A stretch of DNA of 64,000 bases, taken from contig OY829327.1 in NCBI GenBank assembly GCA_963691655.1, positions 65,298,079-65,362,078 on the forward strand, written 5' to 3'. The notes below the pieces were generated by a model. The model did no database searches. It worked only from the letters and a program-made list of their open reading frames with translations, and was not told where the DNA came from. The position numbers were made by a program, and so were the translations under genes. This document shows, piece after piece, positions 32,418 to 43,255 of the stretch; position 1 is the stretch's first letter, and every line of letters begins with the position of its first letter. The stretch comes from Toxonevra muliebris. Taxonomy: Eukaryota; Arthropoda; Insecta; Diptera; Pallopteridae.

Positions 32418-33632
32418 CAGTGTCGGACAAAACTAAAGCACGGATTCTTCCTTGTTTGCATTTTGTTCAGCAATATTGTAAAACATGCTTGGACAGAAAT
32501 TTTTTTATGAATGTAGTAAGAATGAATGTAAGTAAGCAATAAAATATAAGATATATAATATTATTTTTCAAATAAAATAAATATATTGACTCAAAAGTAA
32601 CAAAATGAATAAAACTGGCGCGTCAAAACTAAAGCACATATGGAATATATTAAAGGAAAAGTTCGATTTCTGCACTATTTTGTAGCGTATCCATTATTTT
32701 TCAGAGCTGTTGCACATTTTCATGGCGAGAACTCAATAAGATTGCTCAAAACGTCTGCAGAAATGTTCTTCAATGCAATCTCCGATTGGTAGAAAATGGA
32801 ATCCTTGTTTTTATCCTCTATGCGCTGAATTTTCCGATCTACAATTTCGTTCACATTTTTTGAGATTGAGATTGAGTGAATGGGTGGTCCTCTATCAAAT
32901 CTCGATCTTATTGGCAACAAACTACTCTTACACACCGTGCTGGGATCGTCATCGTCCTGGTGGACATGCTTGAACAGCAGATCTTCCTCCGTTTAAGCTA
33001 ACATACATAACATTCTGGGGAATATCTTTGCACATCAGACGGTCCATTATACCTCTTATTTTATGAATTGGACCGATTCCATGGATTCCAAAAATTACCA
33101 GACCATTACGTTGCCTCGCTCGTTCATACGGTGCTTTTAAAATAACGCGGATTTCATCGGTGCCCTTTTGGTCTGCACACTAGCTTCAATCCATCGTAAC
33201 CTTTCATGTTAAATATAGATTCATCAGTAATAACCACGATCTTTCATTTGACAGTAGCCCAACTAAAGTACGCGGTTACAAATTCGATCCTTGCCTGTTG
33301 ATTCTTTCGAGAAATAAATGGCTTTTTCACGCTTTGGTATGTTGCTAAACCACAATCCACAGCTCGTTGTTGGATAAACTTATGTGAAATGTTTAAACGC
33401 AATTTATTTCCTTGATATAAAAGCATCTTTTTTTATAATCCGAAAGATGGCCTGATCCTCACGTTTGGTTGCGCCCCGCAGTCTGCCACCTCCATATATA
33501 GTATATAAAAAATGGGAAGTGCGAAAACGTCTTATAGCTCGGGAATTAACGCAATAGCGAATATTTTTATTTTTAAATTTTATTGAACTAAATGTTGACA
33601 AGGAAGAAGTGCTTTAGTTTTGTCCGACACTG
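32418..33632 (-). mobile_element. Tc1-like element with both ends
   Basis: Terminal inverted repeats of 24 bp begin cagtgtcggacaaaactaaa (32418-32441 and 33609-33632) and are perfect. TA duplications lie at 32416-32417 and 33633-33634. A copy of the inner half (caaaactaaagcac) is repeated at about 32626-32639. Length is 1215 bp. The transposase is on the minus strand and is broken, so the copy is dead but its ends are complete. Confidence 0.9.
32720..33601 (-). pseudogene. Tc1-like transposase
   Basis: From the minus-strand start at 33601: MSTFSSIKF..., GGGRLRGATKREDQAIFRI, then after a shift NISHKFIQQRAVDCGLATYQ, SVKKPFISRKNQQARIEFV, then ESVQFIK and, at the end, ADVLSNLIEFSP (32720). The usual helix-turn-helix and DD34E order is recognisable, but frames change at about 33420, 33240 and 32940. 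It would have bound the terminal repeats and moved the element. Confidence 0.75.
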
Positions 33633-33634
33633 TA

Positions 33635-33723
33635 TATATGGGCCGAAATTCAGACTGTTCGTTACATTTGAACGCACTTTTTAGCATATATCTCAACAAT
33701 ACCATATGAAGTTACACTCTTTT
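33635..33723. other. No feature seen
   Basis: Short spacer between the Tc1-like element and a MITE. It starts with cagactgttcgttacatttg, related to the cgttac motifs at 34120-34350. Confidence 0.35.
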
Positions 33724-34021
33724 ATGGTATTAAACACATAGAGGGCGACAGGCGTACGACTGCATAACTCCATTTGTAGTTGCAGTCGTAGTAGAATCTA
33801 TTTCTAATTTGACAGCAGCAAAACAGAAAAAGAAAGATGTGAAAGCAGAAGTACAAAACAGAAGAAGAATGAAGAAACAAAATTTATTTTGTTTTGAAAT
33901 TCAACAGATGCCACTTGCTGTTGCAGTCATTTATTAATTCTATTCTCTCGACTACCGACGAGAATTTGTAGTTTTAATTATGCAGTCGCATGCCTTTAGT
34001 TCTCTATGTGTTTATACCATT
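33724..34021. mobile_element. Short MITE, about 298 bp
   Basis: Left atggtattaaacacatagag and right ctctatgtgtttataccat are inverted repeats with one indel, and further inverted matches (actgcataac and cagtcgcatgcc type) lie inside. No coding frame; target duplication unclear. Confidence 0.65.
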
Positions 34022-34560
34022 ATGATTGCATATGAGAATAAGCCTTAAGACCCACATTTCACCCAAATAAATTTTACTCCCATTCTTTGTTATTTTTGAG
34101 GTATAAGCCTTCTAAGGCGGACTGTTACGTTACATTTTTTGGAAGTGATTTTCGAGGTTGCCTTATATGTAAGCAAAACTCAGCGAATTTAGTAGATCAA
34201 TTTTATATCTGAATGCATTATTAGCAAGCTGAAAGAGCAAAGAAAAGCCTGAAATCATTAACATATTGAAAAATAATGGTTCTGAACTTTTTAAAAGTAT
34301 ACATATGCCGGACTGTTACGTTACACAAAAAAGACCGTTACGTTACGTATAGATTTTTGTTTACAGTTGAAGCGAAATTAATGCAATAAAGCATATTAAA
34401 TTATTGGTCTTTTACCTATTAGATAAGTTTAAATTTACGTTATGGTAAATATCACTTCATTTATTTCATTGCACATTTTTAATATCATAGATTTAAATTT
34501 AGATTAAAATTATAGAGATAATTAATTATATCTTTGTTTTGAAGTTATGAAAGCCTCAAT
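34022..34560. other. Region with repeated GTTACGTTAC motifs
   Basis: Ggactgttacgttacat at 34120, ggactgttacgttacac at 34314 and gaccgttacgttacg at 34331 are three copies of one motif, possibly subterminal repeats of an eroded transposon. No gene. Confidence 0.4.
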
Positions 34561-34767
34561 TGTTAAACTAACGACTTGAATTTGGTGAGCCGATGCTATG
34601 TCGCGAATATTTTTTGCATCAGAAAATATTTCAATAGTGTTCAACACGCTATTTATAACAGTGAAGTCATTCTCACCAATTTCTTCGACGGCGATTTTTC
34701 AATCGGTGCTATGAAATGCAGCAACGAAATCTGATGCGCAATATACAAGGCAGTTTCGTGCTAGAAC

Positions 34768-35355
34768 CTACTTTCGCACCACCATTTTTGTAGATGCGCC
34801 AATACCATCGTTACATACTTTTCCATGGGAAGTTGCAAAGTAGTTCCAATACATTTTAATTTCAAATTCAGCTTCGAAATGAGAAATCATTGCTGCGATG
34901 AATTGGGACGATGGTCCGTCGCTCCATATTTTTAAAACCTTCAGCATTCCGCCTAGCAACATCCACATGAAAGGAATGATGGTATCTTTTGTGTGCGTTA
35001 AGCTATCAGACACGAAGACCTTTGATTGTATTTCATTATTGTGACAAAAGGCGGTGGTAAACAATGTTAACTGTCGCTGGTTCTAATGTACATTTTGTAC
35101 CTCGTCTTGCGCTTCACACACGAAATTCTCAGCAAAATCGATTTGAAGCACACCTTCGTCGCTGAACTGATCATTCTAGGCTCTTGGACGGTCGTATTTG
35201 ATTCACAAAGCTGTGTCGTAAAAATTGTGGTGATAACGCTGCTAAATGTGAAATCAAATCACTTAACGCACCATTTTTCTCATGTTTTTCGATTCGCTTT
35301 GTGGAATATCTCTTTCGCCAAAACATTGAAGCCCGGGAAATATCATCACGAATAA
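34768..35355 (-). pseudogene. Unclassified transposase-like relic, WSDGPSSQF type
   Basis: Reading minus from 35355: RKRYSTKRIEKHEKN..., then IDFAENFVCEAQDEVQ, then TAFCHNN...VFVSDSLTHTKDT, and a 98-codon frame (34768-35064) with KIWSDGPSSQFIAAM, then MYWNYFATSHGKVCNDGIGA. I recognise this motif order from uncharacterised arthropod proteins, likely a transposon product: D in DFAEN, D in VSD, D in SDGP and an HGK-DGIG block. I cannot assign it to a named superfamily. Stops and shifts break it near 35090 and 35200. No terminal repeats located. Confidence 0.5.
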
Positions 35356-35359
35356 AAAA

Positions 35360-35511
35360 TTGTTAATTAATTGTTATTACAATAATAAATAATAAGTTTC
35401 AAAATGCTACTGCAGAATTATTCAATATGCATATCCAAAATATTTCAGTTCATATTGCAATATTCTAATGTATGAAAATTGAAGTTCTAGAAATAATGTA
35501 TATTGAAACCG
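35360..35511. other. No feature seen
   Basis: AT-rich spacer. Confidence 0.4.
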
Positions 35512-35736
35512 GGAGATGAACATTAGACCGCCTGACATTAGGCCGCAACACATTTTGTATAGCGGTCTAAAGTCATTTTCAAAATGAATTAAGATCGCAA
35601 AACCGAAATGTCTAGAGTCATTTTCAAAATGAATTAAGACCGCAAAACCGAATCGATCGAATGACTTTAGCCCGCGTGGCCTAATTTTTTTGATCGCGGC
35701 CTTATGTCACGCGGCCTAATTTCACTGCGCCCTTGA
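35512..35736. mobile_element. MITE with GCGGCCTAAT-type ends
   Basis: Inverted repeats at 35526-35546 and 35696-35716 match at 18 of 21 positions (core gacattaggccgc and gcggccttatgtc). Two direct repeats of 42 bp, 35566-35607 and 35611-35652, share tcattttcaaaatgaattaa. No coding. The motif style (GACATAA-GC) resembles the 19-bp ends of the composite element at 23869. Confidence 0.6.
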
Positions 35737-36639
35737 AACCTTTTCATTAAAATATTTCCAACAAGCTATAATCTGTTGATTGGTTTTCCTGCTATTATAA
35801 ATTTTCAAGCGATTCGTATCTAAAAATAATAAATATCATATAAGTTTGCACCACTCAATAAATTGCAACTTTTCTTTTACGTCAGGCAGTTCATATGTTT
35901 TTTTTATATGATTCATTATTTCCAGTGGAAATATCTCAAAAACATGATGTATAATCGAAAAACTGAGGGCACCATCGTGATGAGAGGAATGATGTATGAG
36001 ATGCCTGATGCCAATTTCGTGTTGAGTAGTGTAATTTGCCTCTTTAAACGCGTATTCGATAAAAGTACATACTCGGTAATTTTTTCCGATATTTTCTGTG
36101 GCATCGATACTTTTAATCGATACTAGTTATGAAATCGTAGATTTTGTTCCTAGCTCCCAAACTAAAGTTCGGAAATCCATCGCTGAACACTTAAAATTTA
36201 CGCAATTCACGCTATCGATTCATAAAAAATTCAGCAATGTTTCGTTTTCAGCACTTAATAATGGCAAAAAAAATAGATAATTTCAACTTCGAATCTCTGT
36301 GACTTTTGACAGAAATGGAACAGAGAATCAAACGAACTCTTAAATTAAAGATAACTTAATTGCCTTTTTGAAAAGATATAGATGCTCTATCTTTTATTTC
36401 ATAAAATAGTAATTTAAACGGCGACCCATGTCCGGAAAATCAAAAAATTGGCTATATCTCGAAAACCTGAGCTGCTACGAAAAAACTGATGGCAGATTCG
36501 GATTCAGCGGAATAAAAAATATTAAGAATTATCCACTTTGGAGATGGGTATCGTAATTTTTTTTATTTTGTTGTATGGTGTAATTCTCCTTCGTTTAGAA
36601 AAAAGGAAATAAATAAAATTAATAATTAACGTAAAAAAC
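35737..36639. other. No feature seen
   Basis: Short overlapping open frames only; none recognised. Confidence 0.35.
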
Positions 36640-37080
36640 GGATTTAATGGTGCGCGAACGTTGGAAAAGTGTTTCGGCAATGATTCTCTAAACAAAAAGG
36701 TCGTTTGTGGACAGAAAACTCGTGGATTTTGCACCATGATAACGCACCATCGCACAGTGCCATCATTAGTAATTTTTTGACGAAAAATGCAACAAATACC
36801 ATCCAACAGCCACCTAATTCACCTGATTTGGCTCCGTGACTTCTTTCCGTTCAATCGAGTTAAAAAGCCATTACGGGGAACACGTTGCAGCAGTCGAGAG
36901 GAAGTAATGGAAACATCGCAGGAAGCACTGATGGGCATACCGAAAACCGAGTATAAAAAATGTTTCGAGGATTGGATCAAGTGCTGGCATAAGTGTGTTG
37001 CAGTCGATGGGGATTACTTTGAAGGGGGCAATATAGATTTAGATGAATAAACTTGTATTTTTAATTTTCTGAATAAATAA
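36640..37080 (+). pseudogene. Mariner transposase, C-terminal half
   Basis: ENSWILHHDNAPSHSAIIS and TIQQPPNSPDLAP (36700-36835) carry the DD34D region of mariner transposases, followed after a one-base loss at the second motif by a continuing frame (36787-37050) with KKPLRGTRCSSREEVMETSQ, KCFEDWIKCWHKCVAVDGDY, FEGGNIDLDE and the stop. The N-terminal half is absent. The stop in LAP* confirms that the active site is broken. A 3' end resembling ttcagggaactttttt follows. Confidence 0.85.
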
Positions 37081-37089
37081 ATTCAGGGA

Positions 37090-38608
37090 ACTTTTTTCTT
37101 TCTTTTCAAAGCCCTAAGAGTACTCATATACATGCTAGAAACACATACCAAATGTAGGAGACCATGTACGATACTAAGCGCACACCTGCCAGTGCAATAA
37201 CATGCTGTAATAGGCCATAAATATAATTTTATTCACGTGGGCCTAATTAGGCCCAGGAGGTTATGTTACCGTCTCCCAGAGAGACACCCATCCTAGGGTT
37301 AAAATCTCCCGAAAACCTTACGAAACGGAGCAATTCTTAGACCAGATTCGCGTTCAGTGTATAAAAAATCTTTGGAAAACAACGAACGTATAATCTGGTT
37401 CCTAGTTTAAAATTGAAACCAATCTATTGGTCAAATCCATAACGATGCGATAGAGTGCGACAAATAGAGTTAAATGAATGATGGTTTAAAAATGTTTGCA
37501 AGCAACCATTCGCCAATAAATCTTCCAACCTAGACACACAGCTTATCTTTCCGGTTGCTCTTCCAAAAAGTTCATATTACAACTTTTTAGCGCAAACATC
37601 AAAGCAATTGGAGGTTTTCACATCGCTCGTCTTTGCTTATTTTTTTCTGTAATGAATTTTAATAGATTAGATTCACATGACGATAGCAAAATCGAAACAA
37701 AATCAAAAATTCAACAATATTTGCACTCTTGTGAAAACGGAATTTTCATATTGCCCAGGAAAAAGTAGTAAAATCTGATGCACAGCCGCAGAAGTTATGA
37801 AAAATTAATAATAATGTCGAATCGATTGATTTTACAAAATCAATAGACCGCGCCGCGGCGCGCTGCCACACTGCGCAGATAAAGCGTATCATAAAGATAC
37901 TTGTTTGTTGCTAGTGTTGTCGTTCGAGTTCTTGCTTGTTTTAAATCCCTTTAAGCGTTATTATTGTCTCTTTTAGTTATCTTTGGTATTTGGCACTGTG
38001 GAAACTTAACAAACAAAAAAGATCAGCAAATGAAAAATAGCACCGATTGCTTACAAGACGTTATATCTTCTTGTTGTTCAGCTATACGCTTTTTATTGGA
38101 ATTCTCCTTGTATAATGGCTAATTTTTGTACACAGGACCGCTACAAAGAAGTCTGTCATACAAGGCATGTTGGTCAGAATTGTACTTAGTATTAAAAGTA
38201 GTAATTAGCAATCAACAAACACAAACTTAAATTGCATCTATCTCGATAAAAACAGTATAATATCTAATAAAACTGAACTTGAAAGACTTACTGAAATTCA
38301 AAACCCAGCTTTAATATTTGTACTGAAACATGTACGACCAGTGATATCACCCATCAAGATCTTTATATGCAAAATCATAACGTCACAAATTTCGACTCTC
38401 ACAGCAGATAGTCTGGTGGTGTGACAATATAAGTACATAATTCTATTAGTTATCTTGTCAAGTATAACAAATCGGAGAACAAAAACATTTGTTGTATTTT
38501 CATTGAATTAAAGCAAGTTTATTAATTACTTGAGTGTAATGTCTTAGTTGGTGACTTTAGTATTAACTTAAATATTCAATCGACTTACAGAATCATCCAA
38601 AACAAAAA
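37090..38608. other. No gene; GC-rich palindrome at 37850-37861
   Basis: AT-rich non-coding DNA except the palindrome gcgccgcggcgc inside a small GC-rich island (37845-37885). Function unknown. Confidence 0.4.
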
Positions 38609-40423
38609 CATTGTACAGCATTTTGGGGTTTTTTTCTGGGGAATGGATGAAACCAAGTTTTTTTGAAAGCTTGGGTTGTATATAGAAAAATAATTTCTCA
38701 GATTTCCCACGTGGGCGATTTTAAGATTTTTTTTTATTTTGAAGTTTATGATCGCGGAGGAGTATTTTAAAAAATTTAAATTCATTTAAATGCAAATGTC
38801 TTTACCATCAAAAGGTCTTTTGGGGGGTTTTCGGGTACGAGGAATCTGTATCTGCTATTTATTTTAACAATAACGGCCGCTAGGGTGCGCTTTGTTTCAA
38901 AAAACAAGAAAATTGCATTTTTTTGGTTTTTTTCGGCTAAGAAGGTCATAAAATTAGATATAATGTACATGATATTCATTTTTTTTTATTCTGTTCATTA
39001 AGCTAAACAACTTTCTAAAACATTTCATTGACGTACAACCACTTCCAGATTGACTGACGATAATTGAAAGTCTTTTTTTTTCTCGATTTTTTATAAATTA
39101 TATATAAACTATAGATTAATATAGATTAATTTTTTTCCTCTGTATCGTGTTTCCATAGGTATTGTAACTTGGTAGAAGCGTCCACCTTGCTCATCCGAAT
39201 CGGTGGACGGCTGTCTTGCGAACCATTCAAGATAGGCATGTAATAAATGAATTTTTAAAGACATTAACACCGATTTGCGTGAACGCTTCCATCAGGTTAC
39301 TAACATAAACACTGCAATCTGCATGCCTGTTTTTGCCAAGAACATCAGTGATGACCAATTTTAAGGCTTGACATGCAATCTTTGTATTGGCATCTAATAG
39401 AGAAAAAATTCTTAATTGACATTTGTCTTCTATAATAGCACATTGCGCTAAGTGGTTACCACTTTTCAAATAATTTCCAGTTGTTCAGATTGGGCCTTTG
39501 AAAACGTAAACTTTCTAATTAATGCATCCAATTCATCTTCATATAGCCAGTAGCTCCAACAGTTCAAAGTAATGTTTCCACCACTTCACATCAAACAGGG
39601 GCTTGACACTAATTTCATAAAATCTTTCATAAAAACTTAACAAAATTGAAGCCGATAAGATGTAAAGAATTTAGATTTTTGTTTTATTTTGCATTGCCAA
39701 TAAAAATACTAAAAAGCGAAGACTTCATATCAGACGCCAACGCAAAGATGGCATGGAAAGCCTTAAAACTAATTCATTAAGTTACAATACCAACTTATGC
39801 AAACACGATACAGAGTGAAAAAATTAATCTCTATGGTTGCCGACATCTCCTAGTGGCTAAAGGTCTCTAAAGAGGACCTTGATGAGTATGGTGAGGATAG
39901 AACTCATTGCAGAAGATGAAATTGAAGAGGGGTGCAGAAGACGTCGGCGAGAAAGAAGACAAGTTCTAATTCAATAAAAAAATATAGTTTATATGGAATT
40001 TATAAAAAAAATCCAGAAAAAAAATTATCGTCAGTCCATTTGAACGTGGTTGTACGTCAATGAAATGTTTTAGAAAGTTGTTTAGCTTAATGAAAAGAAT
40101 AAAAAAATGAATATCACGTACATTATATCAATTTCTTAACCGAAAAAAAAAACAAAAAATATGCAATTTTTATGTTTTTTGAACCAAAGCGCACCCTAGC
40201 GGCCTTTATTGGTAAAAATAAATTGCAGATACAGATTCCTCGTACTTGAAAATCCCCAAAAAGACCTTTTGATCGTAAAGCTAACCCCTCTGCGATCATA
40301 AACTTCAAAATGAAAGAAACAGCTTAAAATCGCCAACTTGGGAAAACTGAGAAATTACTTTTCTATATATAACCCAAGCTTTCAGAAAATTTCATCAATT
40401 TCCCAACCGACTGTTGTACAGTG
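38609..40423. mobile_element. Foldback element with arms of about 550 bp
   Basis: The left arm (38609 to about 39150) and right arm (about 39790 to 40423) are inverted copies with a terminal sequence ttgtacag at the left and ctgttgtacag at the right. Shared blocks include aaagcgcaccctagcggc, gattcctcgtac, aaattacttttctat, gtacgtcaatgaaatgtttt and aaacacgatacagag. The right arm has an extra 150-bp stretch (about 39832-39985). A one-arm copy is at 10180-10496. A short frame lies between the arms. Superfamily unknown. Confidence 0.8.
39227..39469 (-). CDS. 80-codon frame in the foldback loop
   Basis: The product, starting MKSGNHLAQCAIIEDKCQL and containing ADCSVYVSNLMEAFTQIG, has no motif I recognise. 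In-frame codons upstream (to about 39500) look coding-like but are broken. It is the only frame in the loop, so it may be a relic of the element's protein or chance. No splice or promoter evidence. Confidence 0.25.
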   Translation of the reverse strand: MKSGNHLAQCAIIEDKCQLRIFSLLDANTKIACQALKLVITDVLGKNRHADCSVYVSNLMEAFTQIGVNVFKNSFITCLS

Positions 40424-41684
40424 AAATTGACTCACTTTTTACTAAATCGAACAAAAAATATGATTTAGAAAACAAAGTTTTAGTACTTAACCACGCAATC
40501 TTGAATTCTATGCATAATTTAACACTAATAAAAAAATTTACTTGAAAGTTATTAACAAATGGTATGATTATGAATTAACTGATCTAAATAAAAATAAATT
40601 TAATCTATATAAAAAGCCCCAAATATCGAGGAATTGGGAGGAAAAACGTTAAAAAGCAGTATAAGAAGTTAGTTGAAATCAAAAAGTGAAACATATGGAA
40701 TTCAAAATTTACAGTAAGTCACGACAGCAAAACAATGTGGAATATTTCAAAGCTGAGGAATGTACGACCTACATTAGATAAAATATTAGTGGTATTCACT
40801 AAGTAGGGCAACTGGTCTGGCAGATGGGTGAAAGGGTAGATTTGCTCTAAACAACAACAAAATACATGTGATGTATTTTTAAGTAATGTGCCATGTAAAT
40901 TAGCTACCTGTTAGCTATTTTGCTACGCAGAAGCTCTTACGTAGAGTTAATAGCTCTTCTACCACAGCAAAATAAAACTCTGTGCCTAACATTTGCTTAT
41001 ATTTTTTTGTTTTCGTTGTTTGAAAAAACCCAACAAGCACAAAAAAAAAATTTCCTAACCTTTGAGAAATGTATAATTCTCAAGTTGATATCCAACATGA
41101 TTCTCCAATCGATATTAAATATTTTTCTCAACATTCGCTTTCAAGTTGAGAATGAGTTAAGATATATTTGAGAAAATATTTACATATTTTATTATGGCAG
41201 CACTGCTATTGGATTTGCAAAAAATATGTAAATATGTATGGCAGTGATTGTGAATAACATGTTTTTCGACAAAAGTAAAGTGAAAAAAGAAAGAAAGTGA
41301 AGTGAAAATAATTTTTGCGAGAAACTTTAATTTTAAAAGTAAAAAATCAAAAAGTAAAATAAGGCAAGAAGTGGACTTATTGTCGGAGCGCTCAAAGCTG
41401 CCGAATCTTTGATGTTAGAGCCCTCCACTTCAACTGCCAACCTAAATTGTTTACTCTCAAGTGATATGAAGTAGACTGAATTTGTTATATGGCAATACTG
41501 TAAATTTCCTTTGAGACCAATTGGAGAATTACGTTAGAACTCAAGTTGAGAACTATAATTTTCACAAGTTGATAACTATAATTATTACCATACAAAAAAC
41601 AATGTTGAGAATGCTATAGTACACCAATGGAGATGCTATTGAGAATTAACATTGGAGATTTAAGAAAGGTATTTGATATCAACT
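40424..41684. other. AT-rich DNA with repeated CAAGTTGAG motifs
   Basis: Caagttga occurs at least five times between 41070 and 41700 (some as gttgagaa), and the outer ones (ttgatatccaac near 41080 and tgatatcaacttc near 41670) are partly inverted. It might be an eroded MITE. No gene. Confidence 0.35.
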
Positions 41685-42680
41685 TCACCTCGAGTTGATC
41701 TCAAACCTAAATGTTTGTTGGCAATTATTAAAAAAAAAATGAAGCCGCAAAAAATGGAGCCTCTCTTTTGAAAAGATGCCATATTGCTCAAAAGTGTATT
41801 CAATAACTGTTCTGCTATTCTGTTCTAAGCATTTATGAACTGTATAAGGTCCACGGCATTTCTGAATGAATTGTTTTATTTGTCCCTGGGGTAGTGTCGA
41901 CATTTTTCATCACTGCGAGATCTCCCGCTCCAACATTCTCGCTGGCTTATGCTGTTCTATGAAGTTCTTTAAATTGCGCTCCTGTGACTTCTGAATCGTG
42001 CTTTCCGCTTCGGTTCGAAACTTAGGTCAAAATTTTCGTCCGAGTCGGCCCATGCAAATACTCAGTCAATTCATCAATAACTTTCCTCCTCTGCTCTACC
42101 CCGAACAGCAGTCTACTTGGAGTCTGCTTATTATATCCATGCACTGCATAGTTCATAGCAAACACAACATCCGACAACCTTTGCACCCAGTCCGCATGAT
42201 TTAGTTGGTCAGTTTGTTTTGGCAAAACGGCATTTAGATTCCGGTTCACCTTTTCCACTTGCCTTTTCGATTGTGCGACCTTCACGTGCTCTATATTGTT
42301 TTCCAACATGAATTTGGCAAACGCACTCGAGGTAAAGTATGTCCCCCGATTACTCACAATTTGCCTCGGCCGGTCATAATAATCAAAACACTTCTTCAAC
42401 AGCAAGCTTCTTTTGTGCCGGGAGCGTTCATCGCGTACAACTTAACAAACTTAGTAAACGCATCGACGACTACCAACACATGCTTATGCTTCGAGTTTAT
42501 GGAAGGTAATGAACCGAAATGATCTATATGCAGCGTATCGAATGACACAGGCTTTTTTTCAATGTTATAGAGATTTCTTTCATTCTTCCGTGAAGAAGCC
42601 GAATAATAGATGCACTTTAGACAGTTCCTAACAAAACGTTTAACTTTTACCTGGAAACCAATAATCTTTCTTAACCTGAC
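41685..42680 (-). pseudogene. Ty3/gypsy integrase
   Basis: Frames in order: KCIYYSASSRKNERNL, DTLHIDHFGSLPSIN, HVLVVVDAFTKFVKLYAV (42470-42600), then the 127-codon frame 42022-42405 with RQIVSNRGTYFTSSAFAKFM and VKVAQSKRQVEKVNRNLNAV, then a tail with KCRGPYTVHKCLEQNSRTVI (41685-41903). D of IDHFG and D of VVVDAF are seen; the second catalytic position SNRG replaces the usual SDRG, and the later E reads VEKVNR. Frames shift at 42406 and 42000. Dead copy. Confidence 0.8.
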
Positions 42681-42713
42681 TACTTACATTATTGTTCAAA
42701 CTTAAATCTTAAA

Positions 42714-43031
42714 TTAAGTCATGTAAATTACTTTTGGCAAATTCGGGCTCTTTAATAGATTAATCGACTGAAGCGCACTCAGTGTTCCTTTGTTTACAGA
42801 CAACAATTTATTGAATTTATTTATTTGAATGGGCGAAAAACATAATTTTATTTGGTGTAACCCGATTTTTAATTTTCTCAAAAAGTTGCGACCAATTAGC
42901 AGCGGAATTATAGCTTCATCATCCGATACCCCGTTAACTTCTTGGACTGCAGTTACATTTCTAAATGTAATTTCACATAAAATCTTTCCGTATGTTTTAA
43001 TTTCCTCGTTAATTATTATTAATGGAACCAA
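42714..43031 (-). pseudogene. Ty3/gypsy aspartic protease region
   Basis: The 105-codon frame has IITFRNVTAVQEVNG-like sequence and AIIPLLIGRNFLRKLKIGL, matching the flap and C-terminal ILG-R-F-L segment of retroelement proteases. The catalytic DTGA motif is not in this piece. It is followed, after 30-50 bp, by integrase-type coding, so the whole polymerase region is deleted. Confidence 0.65.
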
Positions 43032-43255
43032 CGATTTGCTTTCACTTTTCTTTGCTGATGACGCTGTCGTCTTGGCACGGTCACCAGTTTTACTTCGAAA
43101 GGTAATAAAATCTTTTGAAAATTATTATGAAATAAATCAACTCATGGTGAATGCTAAAAAATAACCAAATAGTATACTGTAGAAAGGGCGGAAAACATAC
43201 TTCAGAAAAATTATATTTAAACCAACAAAAACTTGAAATAGTTAAAACCTACACC
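43020..43255 (+). pseudogene. LINE reverse-transcriptase fragment
   Basis: LFFADDAVVLARSP carries the FADD active-site box, followed by KSFENYYEINQLMVNAKK and, after a shift, YCRKGGKHTSEK and LYLNQQKLEIVKTYT. The order is typical of a LINE reverse transcriptase palm-to-thumb part. It is on the opposite strand to the surrounding gypsy relic, into which it inserted. Only about 75 codons remain. Confidence 0.7.

Noticed and set aside
36522..36806. 94-codon minus frame
   Set aside because: Antisense to the mariner transposase at 36640-37050.
37850..37861. CpG-island-like promoter
   Set aside because: The GC-rich island is only about 40 bp, with no frame or splice signals downstream.
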